Shown here piece by piece: positions 56,701-64,000 of a stretch of DNA of 64,000 bases; position 1 is the first letter of the stretch; every line of letters begins with the position of its first letter. Origin of the DNA: CAZZEX01 sp964653285. GTDB taxonomy: Bacteria > Chloroflexota > Anaerolineae > B4-G1. The position numbers and the translations under genes are program-made. Under the pieces are notes generated by a model that was given only the letters and a program-made list of their open reading frames with translations, did no database searches and was not told the origin of the DNA. The stretch is taken from the NCBI GenBank assembly GCA_964653285.1, contig CAZZEX010000001.1, positions 1-64,000 of the forward strand, in the 5' to 3' direction.

Positions 56701-58263
56701 GTCAAGTGCTTCTTGTACGCTCAAGCGAGCCGTGCCAACATCCAGTAAGAATGGGCGACCTCGTCCAGCCCGCTCTTCTTCCGCTTCCTCAACAGCCAGC
56801 ATTGGGAAAGACCAGCCGGCGCCACGACTGAGGTCTTTGAAGAATTGGCGAAAGGAGATCGCATTGGCCCCTTCGGGTGTCATACGGATTCGTTCTGGCA
56901 TAGCATAGCGTTTCTTGCCCAGTGGTACCAAACTGGCTGTCCTCAGCCATTCCAAGCACTTACCGCGAAAATGCTCGTCAAATTCGCCATGCGTATCCCG
57001 CACCGGTGCCAGAATATCCACTGTAGCTGGATTATCAGGAAACCAACGAACAAGTTCATCCACCCCCTTATCGGCCAGGTAGAATGCCAGTTGTTCACTC
57101 AGCCAACGATTGAAGGGCTCGTTGGGAATATGCTTACGCGATGTGCCGATGTAAAAATCAGCGTTGATGAGAAACTGAAAGCCGCTGTCTTCCTCGGTAG
57201 GAAAGTATACATAGAAGGGGTAAGATTGACCGCTGGCCTGGAATGTTTGACCGGTCAAGTCAAGAGGAAAGGCTATCGAAAAGCCGACTCGCTCAACCTC
57301 TTGCCAGGATTCGCCGAATTGCGATATTAGGTTTCGATCTTTGATCTCAACTTGATCAGGTTTTAGGATTAGCCAACGTGAATCAATTTCAGCTTCTCCA
57401 CTGGCATCAGACCGCAGACTTATCTGGTAGCTCTCACTGTTGTTTGGCCTGTCAGTGTCTTGATGGATTTGCCTCCAGTAGGCAATGTTCTCCCCTGAGG
57501 GATAGGCCATTTCCAATTGCTTAATAGCGTTAAGAAAGAGCAATACCTTGGGAGTCAGATCGCGTCGCATTCGCTTTGCAACCGTCTCCCAGGGTATTGA
57601 CAGTGGCAGCCGAATAACAGTGACATAATCATCAGCGAACAGAGCCTCAATAACTATACGTTCGTCGGTCGGCACTTGTCGTAATCGCCGTCGGAAGGGG
57701 AAACGATGAATGGGGAGAGGAAAGTCTACTGTCCATTCCTTTCCAACAATCTTCTGGATAGCTTTTTCACACTCAGAACTACTGAAACCAAAGGCATAGC
57801 AGTCGGAGTAAATCTCCGGGGTCTCAGTGATGCCCAGAACCGACTTGAACCCTATTCCTTTGTGCCCAACACGTTTGCTGGCACTTTTCGTCGTCTTACC
57901 CAGTCGGCAGATACTGCGAACATTGTTCTCACGGAAAGGTTCGCCAGTATTCGCCACAAGCAAGGAGTTCAGGGTTAGTACCAGGCGAACGCGATGGTCA
58001 GCATCTCTTTCTTGGTCAGGATGCAGATCGATCCAGTCCTTGATGGCATCGTTAGCGTTTTGAAGCAACTCGAACAAATAGCGCTCAGCGTACTCTTGTC
58101 GGACAGATTGTTCGGCTTTACCAAGATCCTCCCAGTCTTCAAGCTGGGTACGTGCAAGGCCGCTCTGGTGTGCGTTGCGCAACAGTCCGAGCCGCTCTTC
58201 GGTCAACTTCTGAATTAATCCAGCACCACGGGCAAATTGGACATCAAGGTTCCTGGTCTGCAT
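53779..58263 (-). CDS. Giant Hsp90-like ATPase/DUF3883 protein, putative defence gene
   Basis: 1494 aa. The N-terminal 250 residues are a sacsin/Hsp90-like GHKL ATPase domain: YLFELLQNANDAIKDW (N box), LLVANTGEPF and GHKGIGFKSVLGITETPEIY (G motifs). The long middle has no clear motifs. A Lys/Glu-rich linker lies near 1250-1310. The C-terminus is DUF3883/NOV_C-like (GEVFVNMVERQHLQDMGF, then AIIIEVKTT), a restriction-endonuclease-like fold with D...ExK. GC is lower than in the surroundings, and a restriction-modification pair lies downstream. Such fusions are frequent in defence islands. Confidence 0.7.
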   Translation of the reverse strand: MQTRNLDVQFARGAGLIQKLTEERLGLLRNAHQSGLARTQLEDWEDLGKAEQSVRQEYAERYLFELLQNANDAIKDWIDLHPDQERDADHRVRLVLTLNSLLVANTGEPFRENNVRSICRLGKTTKSASKRVGHKGIGFKSVLGITETPEIYSDCYAFGFSSSECEKAIQKIVGKEWTVDFPLPIHRFPFRRRLRQVPTDERIVIEALFADDYVTVIRLPLSIPWETVAKRMRRDLTPKVLLFLNAIKQLEMAYPSGENIAYWRQIHQDTDRPNNSESYQISLRSDASGEAEIDSRWLILKPDQVEIKDRNLISQFGESWQEVERVGFSIAFPLDLTGQTFQASGQSYPFYVYFPTEEDSGFQFLINADFYIGTSRKHIPNEPFNRWLSEQLAFYLADKGVDELVRWFPDNPATVDILAPVRDTHGEFDEHFRGKCLEWLRTASLVPLGKKRYAMPERIRMTPEGANAISFRQFFKDLSRGAGWSFPMLAVEEAEEERAGRGRPFLLDVGTARLSVQEALDTLRDGPSVPTDECGSFFAFLAEWWQSLPHSERNGFVAQLRNCRIIPTTRGWKRPDGSLIFQGLGDEDVIAPEGFDFDVVNTAAYGETGQYDPQYRLLKELGVADYRSREIIRQAIMPAFESPERFTRLSTESITQVYQFLKNYLETRRGGDRVIDNRVGAVLLPAFRPAEPAKREWQRADELYFAQCWTDTDDLEVIYGGFEDVFFLGEPDFLDNLDQDAKDGWYYFFEWLGVSYAPRLREARHLSTEPAAPYEFNLILTEHPHATGAYWGVYLERYGEQFVCDNPKHPHKTYRLLESYVLHKFDDLVARGDPVPLMRLFKLLGHFWAERYLPHRQVKIRCNRISCAQSRQIPAYFYFALREASWVPAMIPLEEGTYQLLPPREVWTLGEAEPPTVQWMVPVLSQQFRTDDFATLCSDVGMMSSARASFSDYLALLQRLPDLYPLDHPGLDDATLTTWQRSVRAVFNWLCERMYTIISGHSGDVPDRPDALKVLAFRGDEMCYADVDDVVYPDDPYLEVQWSDACLYLKIDEDYGPLRGWLGVDALSTRVHSEPDPSPDLPRETEGLRARYRAMLPYFLALVEDKQPSKFERQVLPRLQRLQIHVVEELIIRQALSGDNNRSKEVAEDVYLETEDITLSTGGRARAGHLFIRQSALPNWDLLGDPVASYIEIKTLADAFITLFNRDDDGRRRFLQAKGAEAKLVRAWQLLGQPVSDDRPTSAIAEEEVERLKEKLREDVMKKKKHDADVAVDTGTKPAVPEPDAGRTQEGEERDGGTALPPGEKLVPSFEFPAFDVIHLNVTTYIPGSGEAPKKQVIIGGNGGIGGSPALVDWKAKQAWREAIGKRGEVFVNMVERQHLQDMGFDPDTYLKWISAEDEAADHDFESVDELGQAIIIEVKTTAGADTSIRISRREFQRAVIAGSRYWLYYVTHADTASPHLYRYQDPIRLWLNGEIALEFDRMIMTLPRLGHSL

Positions 58264-58298
58264 TTGCTAACCCTTTCACCATTCTGCTGAAAGTCTGC

Positions 58299-58516
58299 TC
58301 AGTCCAGCAGAATCACTTGCACCGTCGCCCCCGCCGGCAGACGATCCGCCTCCTCCGGGATGATCGCCAACCCGTCGGCCTGCACCAGCGAGTTGAGGAT
58401 GCCGGAGTCCTGGTCGCCGGTCAGCGTCGCCTCGTAGCCCGCCTCCGTCTCGTGTAAGCACACCCGCAGGTAATGGCGGGAGCGCCAGGCGGGTGAAGAG
58501 TGCGGTGCTGATCATT
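58299..58516 (-). pseudogene. moeA 3' fragment (diverged duplicate)
   Basis: On the minus strand the frame reads TEAGYEATLTGDQDSGILNS, then LVQADGLAIIPEEADRLPAG, ending LLD and a stop at 58299. The intact moeA at 61591 has TDAGYEATLTGDQGSGILNS. The upstream part has a deletion and a frame break. It marks an old duplication that now bounds the restriction-modification segment. Confidence 0.8.
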
Positions 58517-58685
58517 CTCGACCACTGATATACGGCGCGGCACGTTCCGTCATCCTGTAAGCCCTAGTTTCAAAGTCAGACATCACAATCTCGTAGACAG
58601 GCCGCCCCAACGTCCCCTTGAACAGACCGTCCTCAAATACTGCACAAGCAGGTTCGTCAATGCCCCACCCAGTTCTCGGCGGTAC

Positions 58686-58714
58686 TTGACAAAGAAACTT
58701 ATGTTCGGTATAAC
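58686..58714 (+). promoter_or_regulatory. Promoter of the antitoxin-methyltransferase operon
   Basis: TTGACA (58686-58691), 17-bp spacer, TATAAC (58709-58714), 44 bases before the Phd-like start. Confidence 0.75.
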
Positions 58715-58757
58715 ATAGCCAAGTTAGCCATTTTGGATAAATCGGGCGGAGGTCTAA

Positions 58758-59012
58758 ATGACCACAAAAAGCATAAGTTCAACAAAAGCTCAGAACAACT
58801 TCGGTCGGGTTGTTGATGACGTCACGCGCAATCATACTCGCTACATCGTTGAGCGTCGCGGAATCCCGCAAGTCATTATCCTCAGTTTCGATGATTTCGC
58901 CTGTGTGTTAAGCGACGAGAAGGAGCGCCAGGAAATGAACAGCGTGTTAAGGGAACTCCGTCCTGAATACCACCTTGGGCAAGTCGTTCGTTCGACCTCG
59001 CGCTCGGAATAA
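58758..59012 (+). CDS. Phd/YefM-type antitoxin-like protein without toxin
   Basis: 84 aa. SISSTKAQNNFGRVVDDVTR and YIVERRGIPQVIILSFDDF match the N-terminal DNA-binding and dimer region of Phd/YefM antitoxins. No Doc, RelE or PIN toxin follows; instead a DNA methyltransferase starts 25 bases later. It may act as an operon autoregulator for the restriction-modification genes, in place of a C protein. Could also be an orphan. Confidence 0.7.
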   Translation: MTTKSISSTKAQNNFGRVVDDVTRNHTRYIVERRGIPQVIILSFDDFACVLSDEKERQEMNSVLRELRPEYHLGQVVRSTSRSE

Positions 59013-59037
59013 ACAGTGCTAAAACGGAGCACTCACG

Positions 59038-60420
59038 ATGAGTTATCGAGCAAGGCAACTCAGGCTATTCGAATTTGATGTGGAGCAACTTGCCTCGACA
59101 CCGGACAATGGCAGTTCCCACTTCAGCGATCCCTCATTCGCCAGCAACAAAACCCGACCCGTACACAGGTGGGTGCCGTGGATCGCCGGTTTCTCAAGTA
59201 GTTTCGTTCGGGATGTCCTGGACAAGTACCTAAAGGCCAAAGGGACCGTGCTAGACCCGTTTGCCGGTGTAGGCACCACACTTGTAGAAGCAGTCTTACT
59301 TGGACATAATGCAATTGGATTTGAGATCAACCCGTATGCAGCTCAGGCTTGTCGCTTAAAGACTAGTGCTCATAAAGTTAATATCGAAAGACTGTATGAT
59401 GAAATCTCTAGATTCCAGGTCTTCTATAGCGACAAGATTTCAGATAATTATACACCGGAAAGTGCTCCTCCAAAAGGATTCAGAACCAGGTCTGAGTTCT
59501 ATAGTCCAAAGGTATTGCGCAAGGTCCTGATACTGCAGGATTTCATCAACACTATTGACGACTCCGATATGCAGGACTTGTTCAGGTTGGCCTTTGCTTC
59601 AACAATGGTGCGTTACTCAAACTACTCATACGAACCAAGTCTAGGCAGGCGAGTAAGCGCTGGCAAACCAGAGATTCACGATTTTCCGGTTGGTCGAACC
59701 ATCTTGAGCAAACTCTTGGAGATGGCAGAAGACATCCGCTGGTTCAAGCAGAATCTGCCAGAAGAGCCAGCAAGCGCACGAGTCATCAATGATTCCTTCT
59801 TCGAGTATCAAAGATACCTGAGCCCTGAATCGGTCGACTTGATAGTGACATCACCGCCGTATCTGAACAACTATCATTACAACCGAAACACCCGCCCACA
59901 ACTATACTGGTTGGGCTACGCAAAGCGCCCTGAAGATTTGAAGCCCCTTGAACGCTCGAACTTCGGCAAGTACTGGCAGACCGTGCGCGACCAGGAAAGG
60001 CTAGACCTGGAGTTCTCTCTGCCAGACACGGATTTGGAAGAGCGATTGGATGCGCTCAGAAAACTCAAGCCCGAAAGAGGTGTTTATGGTGGCAACGGAT
60101 GGGCTAACTATGCGGCCTCCTATTTCAACGATTGCCATGCCTTTGCGAGGGCTATGAAGCACGTCATGAAACCAAATGCCACGGCACTGGTCGTTATCGG
60201 GAACAGCATACTGCAAGGCATCATGATACCAACCGATCAATACTTTGGCAAAATAGCGGAATCCGTTGGCCTGGAATTGGTTCGAATTGACATACCACGA
60301 GCAACACGGGTTGGGAACAGCATTATTCAATCCGATGTCCGCGTGGTCAAAGCCAAGAAGTCTCATCAGTTGTATGAAGCCATAGTTGAAGTAAGGAAAC
60401 ACGGCCATTCCTACGCCTGA
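59038..60420 (+). CDS. DNA amino-methyltransferase
   Basis: 460 aa. Motif I-like DPFAGVGTTLVEAVLLG and the catalytic SPPY (VTSPPYLNNYHYN) define an N6-adenine or N4-cytosine methyltransferase. Here the DPFAG motif precedes SPPY. N-terminal RQLRLFEF contains QLRLF, similar to clamp-binding pentapeptides. Its 3' end overlaps that of the convergent nuclease gene by 10 bases, so the pair is probably a type II restriction-modification system. Lower GC than flanks. Confidence 0.8.
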   Translation: MSYRARQLRLFEFDVEQLASTPDNGSSHFSDPSFASNKTRPVHRWVPWIAGFSSSFVRDVLDKYLKAKGTVLDPFAGVGTTLVEAVLLGHNAIGFEINPYAAQACRLKTSAHKVNIERLYDEISRFQVFYSDKISDNYTPESAPPKGFRTRSEFYSPKVLRKVLILQDFINTIDDSDMQDLFRLAFASTMVRYSNYSYEPSLGRRVSAGKPEIHDFPVGRTILSKLLEMAEDIRWFKQNLPEEPASARVINDSFFEYQRYLSPESVDLIVTSPPYLNNYHYNRNTRPQLYWLGYAKRPEDLKPLERSNFGKYWQTVRDQERLDLEFSLPDTDLEERLDALRKLKPERGVYGGNGWANYAASYFNDCHAFARAMKHVMKPNATALVVIGNSILQGIMIPTDQYFGKIAESVGLELVRIDIPRATRVGNSIIQSDVRVVKAKKSHQLYEAIVEVRKHGHSYA

Positions 60421-61022
60421 CGAGTCTTTGCTATCACGTCCTCCAAACGCGGCGGTTCTCCGGTCAAACGTTCTGCCCATGGCCTCCCAGGATGCAAGAC
60501 GTCCCACTCTGACTTCGCTTGATTGTAGCGTCCTCTGCCAGGATCGTGATTCCCGAAACCATCCACAACAGAGTTCCACAAGGGCCGATACCGTTGAATC
60601 AGTGCTGCCTCTATGGGTACAACCAGGTCACTCTCAATACCAGCAAGGATCATAAACCGGCACAGGAAATCACCAATCTGCAGATTCCTGGCCTGCTGTA
60701 TGCTTCTGGCATGCTCCCGCAGTCGTTGGTGCAGAACCGGCGTTTCTGACTCCGTCGACCTTGCAGTTCTCCATCCAGGTGGCACGGCTTTTCCCGCGTA
60801 AATTGGCTGGACACAGGCCTCCCGATTTGAATGTGCAATATCTTCGTATAGTTCGAGATCGCCAACGTAGTACAACCCATAGACCCCAGTACCGACAAAA
60901 CTGCTGGGTGGCGGCAACTTGTGTACGGGTGTCCCAGTGAAAAATGCGATTGCTTCGTCAACAACGCTCTGAAACTGAGGTGAATGAAAGACGTGCAAGC
61001 GATAGTCGAAATCCTTATGCAT
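60411..61022 (-). CDS. Eco29kI-like GIY-YIG restriction endonuclease
   Basis: 203 aa. GVYGLYYVGD and QPIYAGKAVPPGWRTARS form the GIY-YIG core. HQRLREHARS supplies the Arg, EAALIQRYRPLWN the metal Glu, and GNHDPGRGRYNQAKSEWDVL the C-terminal region typical of Eco29kI relatives. Eco29kI itself cuts CCGCGG; the site here is not determinable. Convergent with the methyltransferase gene. Confidence 0.8.
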   Translation of the reverse strand: MHKDFDYRLHVFHSPQFQSVVDEAIAFFTGTPVHKLPPPSSFVGTGVYGLYYVGDLELYEDIAHSNREACVQPIYAGKAVPPGWRTARSTESETPVLHQRLREHARSIQQARNLQIGDFLCRFMILAGIESDLVVPIEAALIQRYRPLWNSVVDGFGNHDPGRGRYNQAKSEWDVLHPGRPWAERLTGEPPRLEDVIAKTRQA

Positions 61023-61179
61023 TCGTCCTCTTTTGACGTCAGCCGATGGGCCACCAGTGGGGCCAGATCATCGTCGTCGTGAACCTGCCGGTCTGCCAGC
61101 GTGCGCTTTTTCCCACAAGTCCCGATACGCCGCTTGCATGGTAGTTCTACCTCATTTATGATAGGGGGGCGAAGCGGCG

Positions 61180-61560
61180 CTAACCGACGTTTTTCTCCTC
61201 CCAGAGCCCGAACAAATTGCCGCCAGGATCGGTGAAAGAGGCCCTAAAGTTAGGGCCTTGTGGGGTCTTAGGGGTGACGATCTTTCCCCCTAGTTCTGTC
61301 ACCTTCTTTAGAATTGTCTCGATATCATCCACCACGATGTAGACGACTAAACCGAGAGGTTCACCATCGGGCCTTAGCCATATCCCTCCTCTTTGAAGAT
61401 TCTGTACCCGTGGTTCACCACCCGTATCAAAAATCCAGACATCGAACCCTTCTGCAGTCTCTTTTTCGATTATTTTCCAGCCAAATAGGCTTTCATAGAA
61501 GTTTGCTGTTTCCGCTATGTCTTTTGTCCTTATCTCAACCCAATCGAACGTATTTGCCAT
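61180..61560 (-). CDS. VOC/glyoxalase family protein
   Basis: 126 aa. Two beta-alpha-beta-beta-beta halves: WVEIRTKDIAETANFYESLF with GWKI, and VVDDIETILKKVTELGGKIV with SFTDPGGNLFGLWE. The second-half metal Glu is present, and the first-half position appears to be Glu in WVEIR. Similar short proteins are often annotated as glyoxalase or bleomycin-resistance relatives; substrate unknown. Confidence 0.8.
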   Translation of the reverse strand: MANTFDWVEIRTKDIAETANFYESLFGWKIIEKETAEGFDVWIFDTGGEPRVQNLQRGGIWLRPDGEPLGLVVYIVVDDIETILKKVTELGGKIVTPKTPQGPNFRASFTDPGGNLFGLWEEKNVG

Positions 61561-61590
61561 CGTAAAACCTCCTATTCATTGAGGATACAC

Positions 61591-63153
61591 TCACCTGATG
61601 CGCGAAAGCAGGAGGATTTCTACCTCCGCTCCCACAGGCAGATGATCGGTTTCCTCCGGGATGATCGCCAACCCATCGGCCTGCACCAGCGAGTTGAGGA
61701 TGCCGGAGCCCTGGTCGCCGGTCAGCGTCGCTTCGTAGCCCGCGTCGGTCTCCTGCAAGCGCACCCGCAGGTAGTGGCGGCGGCCGTCCTTGCGCGCGAT
61801 GGGCTGAGTCATGCGCGCCTGCACCGTCGGACGCGACCAATCGGTGAAACCCTGCATCTTCAGGAGTGCCGGGCGGGCGAACAGTTCAGTGCTGATCATT
61901 GCCGCCACCGGGTTGCCGGGCAGCCCCAGCAGCGGCACGCCTCCCCCCCCCTGCCCCCCCCATTGGGAGGGCGGCCCGCCCCCCTCCGCCTCCACCCGCT
62001 GGGCGGGCGGCCCGCCCCCCTCCGCCTCCACCCGCTGGGCGGGGAGTCCGCCCCCCCCCACCCCCACCCGCTGGGCGGGGAGCCGGATTTGCCCGAAGGC
62101 CAGGGGACGCCCCGGCTTCATGTTCAGCGACCAGAAGTGCATCTCTCCCTCGGCCGCCAGCACCTGCTTGACCAGGTCGAAGTCGCCCACGGAGACCCCG
62201 CCGGAGGTGATGATGAAGTCCGCTCGCTGAGCCAGCGCCTCCCGCATTCCCCGCCGCACCCACTCCTCCCGGTCGCGGGCTATCCCCAGGAGAAGCGGTA
62301 CTCCGCCAAACGCTTGCACCTGCGCGGCAACGATGTGGGAGTTGGCGTCGCGAATCTGGCCGGGGCCAGGCGTCTGGTCGGGCGGCACGACCTCGTCGCC
62401 GGTGGCCAGGATCGCCACCCGGGGCCGCCGCACCACCGCCACCTCCACGCGCCCGACCGCCGCCAGTTGGCCGATCTCCTGCGGGCGCAGCACCTTCCCC
62501 GGCTGCAGCACGACCTGGCCGGCGCGCACGTCCTCGCCCGCCGGCCGCACGTTTGCGCCGGTCGGGGGAGCCTTCAGCACCTCGACCCAATCGCCGTCCC
62601 GGCGGTGTCCTGAGCCGCGCCCTGAGCCTGTCGAAGGGCGGGTGTCCTCGAAACGCACGACGGTGTCGGCCCTGGCGGGGAGGGGTGCGCCAGTCATGAT
62701 GCGCACCGCTGTCCCGGGCTCCACCCGCACCTGGCTCACGTGCCCGGCGGCGACTTCGCCCACCACCCGCAACCGGACGCTGGACTCGGTCGGAGACCGG
62801 CCAGAGCAGGGAGCCACGTCCGCCCCGCGCACAGCGTAGCCGTCCATCGCGGAGTTGGTCAGCGGAGGAATGTCCCGGTCGGCGGTGACTTCCTCGGCCA
62901 GTACGCGGCCGGCCGCCTCCAGCAGGGACACGTGCTCCGACTCCAGGACGCGCACGGTCGCCAGGATGCGCTCCAGCGCCTCCTCGACGCTCAACACGGG
63001 GCGGCGCTCATGAGGGCACGGGGCTAAACCCCCGTGCTGAGAGAGCGAAGCCCCTTCGGGGCTGAATCTTAGCCCGTAGGGCTTTGCTCCTTCAGCCCGG
63101 ACGTGAACGTCCGGGGCTCTTACCTCGTCAGGCACGGGTCGCCTCCTCCCCAT
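61591..63153 (-). CDS. moeA: Molybdopterin molybdenumtransferase MoeA
   Basis: 520 aa from ATG at 63153; GTG at 62997 would give a conventional MoeA N-terminus (LSVEEALERILA). Conserved PPLTNSAMDGYAVRG, ITSGGVSVGDFDLVK and LGLPGNPVAAM are present. It inserts molybdate into adenylated molybdopterin. Three repeat-derived inserts are visible: the first 50 residues, PSTGSGRGSGHR, and a 45-residue Gly/Pro insert (LPAQRVEAEGGGPPAQRVEA) before LGLPGNP. Overlaps mogA by 26 bases. Confidence 0.85.
   Translation of the reverse strand: MGRRRPVPDEVRAPDVHVRAEGAKPYGLRFSPEGASLSQHGGLAPCPHERRPVLSVEEALERILATVRVLESEHVSLLEAAGRVLAEEVTADRDIPPLTNSAMDGYAVRGADVAPCSGRSPTESSVRLRVVGEVAAGHVSQVRVEPGTAVRIMTGAPLPARADTVVRFEDTRPSTGSGRGSGHRRDGDWVEVLKAPPTGANVRPAGEDVRAGQVVLQPGKVLRPQEIGQLAAVGRVEVAVVRRPRVAILATGDEVVPPDQTPGPGQIRDANSHIVAAQVQAFGGVPLLLGIARDREEWVRRGMREALAQRADFIITSGGVSVGDFDLVKQVLAAEGEMHFWSLNMKPGRPLAFGQIRLPAQRVGVGGGGLPAQRVEAEGGGPPAQRVEAEGGGPPSQWGGQGGGGVPLLGLPGNPVAAMISTELFARPALLKMQGFTDWSRPTVQARMTQPIARKDGRRHYLRVRLQETDAGYEATLTGDQGSGILNSLVQADGLAIIPEETDHLPVGAEVEILLLSRIR
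61940..62083. repeat. Tandem GC-rich repeats in frame in moeA
   Basis: Four related units (CCCACCCGCTGGGCGGG type and one CCCCCCCATTGGGAGGG) encode repeats of LPAQRVEAEGGGP. Confidence 0.75.
62620..62637. repeat. Dispersed 18-bp repeat inside moeA, copy 2
   Basis: Identical to 42313-42330, read in frame as PSTGSG. Confidence 0.85.
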
Positions 63154-63637
63154 GCTCGGTGTCCACCCCCCGCAGCATCTTGATCGCGTGGGGCAGGACG
63201 GGGGCCAGCGTCTCCATCCCTTCGCGCACCGCCCTGGGGCTGCCGGGCAGGTTGACGATGAGCGTCCGCCCACGGATGCCCGCCGCGCCCCGCGAGATGA
63301 CCGCCAACGGCGTCTTGCGGTAGCCCTCGAAACGCAGCACCTCGGCCAGTCCGGGCATCTCCCGCTCAATGACGGCCCGCGTCGCCTCGGGGGTGATGTC
63401 CCGTGGGGCCGGTCCGGTGCCGCCGGTGGTCACGACCAAATCCACCTGCGCCTCGTCGGCCAGCAGTATCAACACGCGCTCGATCTCGGCCCGCTCGTCG
63501 GGCACGATCATCTGGCTCACGACCTCAGTGCCCATCTTGCGCAGCAGATCAGCCAGCAGTGGTCCGCTGGCATCCTCCCGCTCCCCCACGTACCCCTTGT
63601 CGCTGACAGTCACTACGCCTGCTTGAATTGGCTCCAT
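63128..63637 (-). CDS. mogA: Molybdenum cofactor biosynthesis protein MogA/MoaB
   Basis: 169 aa. AGVVTVSDKGYVGEREDASG, DLVVTTGGTGPAPRDITPEA and RTLIVNLPGSPRAVREGMET are the family signatures. It adenylates molybdopterin for MoeA, with which it forms an overlapping operon. Confidence 0.9.
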   Translation of the reverse strand: MEPIQAGVVTVSDKGYVGEREDASGPLLADLLRKMGTEVVSQMIVPDERAEIERVLILLADEAQVDLVVTTGGTGPAPRDITPEATRAVIEREMPGLAEVLRFEGYRKTPLAVISRGAAGIRGRTLIVNLPGSPRAVREGMETLAPVLPHAIKMLRGVDTEHGEEATRA

Positions 63638-63824
63638 ATTCCTGCTCCCCGCTCACTTCCCATTTTGCTCATTTGTCATTATACACCCGTTCTCTGGAGC
63701 CAGTCAAGAGTATGCACGTTACCGCGCCGCCGTGAACAGGCGGCGCTGGGTGAGGTGCACCACGCTTGCCCTTGCGCCAACCTGTGGTACACTTTGCGCC
63801 ATAGCACCGAGAGGAGGCAAAGCG

Positions 63825-64000
63825 ATGGCACAAATCTTTCTGGATACCGCGAAGCTCGACGAGATCCGTGAGGCGGCCAGTTGGGGCGTCCTTGACGGCG
63901 TGACCACCAACCCCACGCTGATGATGCGCGCCGGCACCGCCGACCTCAAGGCAAATACGCTCAAGATCGTGGAGATCGTGCAGGGACCGGTGAGCGCCGA
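63825..64000 (+). CDS. Transaldolase/fructose-6-phosphate aldolase family (5' part)
   Basis: First 58 codons from ATG 63825 with GAGGAGGC upstream. IFLDTAKLDEIREAASWGVL and DGVTTNPTLMMRAG are typical of the small transaldolase (TalC/FSA) family. The catalytic Lys lies beyond the window. Confidence 0.85.
   Translation, partial: MAQIFLDTAKLDEIREAASWGVLDGVTTNPTLMMRAGTADLKANTLKIVEIVQGPVSA

Noticed and set aside
58276..58515. Separate small gene on the minus strand
   Set aside because: Out-of-frame reading of the moeA fragment.

Overview
The window is a GC-rich chromosomal segment carrying one integrated siphovirus-type element of about 38.7 kb (683-39365) between host genes. Several host features point to Chloroflexota, probably an Anaerolineae-like lineage: secreted proteins with Thr-Pro linkers, a secreted protein ending in a YLPVVLR tail, a system II (ResB/CcsA) cytochrome c maturation operon, and many short GC-rich palindromes read in frame inside genes. 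No rRNA or other marker gene is present, so this assignment is an inference.

Host left flank (1-682): the 5' part of a leftward glycoside hydrolase gene and a terminator that once followed tRNA-Asn. The element sits in tRNA-Asn. The displaced host 3' end is at 683-731. The intact tRNA (39317-39392, leftward) has its 5' half from the host and its 3' half from the element.

Element, early and maintenance half (865-16273): a leftward repressor/excalibur-protein pair faces a rightward lytic promoter with two operator-like palindromes. Next come many very small genes, a tyrosine recombinase followed by a tRNA-like structure, a Cas4-like PD-(D/E)XK nuclease, a winged-helix protein ending in a sliding-clamp-binding motif, and a stand-alone GreA C-terminal domain. 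A plasmid-like module follows: a DnaA-N initiator with iterons, ParA with a small DNA-binding partner and a centromere-like array, and an FtsK-type ATPase. After it lie an ART-like gene with its own consensus promoter and several small membrane or zinc-ribbon proteins.

Element, late half (16356-38102): a promoter-terminator unit, lysis genes (holin, XhlA-like, C39-like peptidase), terminases, portal, MuF-like protein, a GHL10-like glycosidase, scaffold, decoration, capsid, connectors, tail tube, a frameshifted tail chaperone, tape measure, a large Dit with an inserted propeller, tail-tip proteins and a fibre. A second tyrosine recombinase (38141-39139, leftward) abuts attR. The element therefore looks like an integrative phage-plasmid. 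A family of GATAA-N6-TTATC inverted repeats, mostly intergenic, recurs about every 2-5 kb through it and is absent from the host flanks.

Host right flank (39393-64000): a methyltransferase, a GH5-type lipoprotein, a membrane-bound spermidine-synthase-like protein, a SagB-type nitroreductase and a large secreted propeller protein. A leftward operon then runs ResB, Nudix, CcsA, a Tat-exported AmmeMemoRadiSam radical SAM enzyme and a lipoprotein MEMO-AMMECR1 fusion. A lower-GC defence-like island (53779-61022) holds a 1494-aa Hsp90-like-ATPase/DUF3883 protein, a moeA remnant, a solo Phd-type antitoxin, a DNA methyltransferase and an Eco29kI-like nuclease. The window ends with a VOC protein, moeA, mogA and the start of a transaldolase gene.
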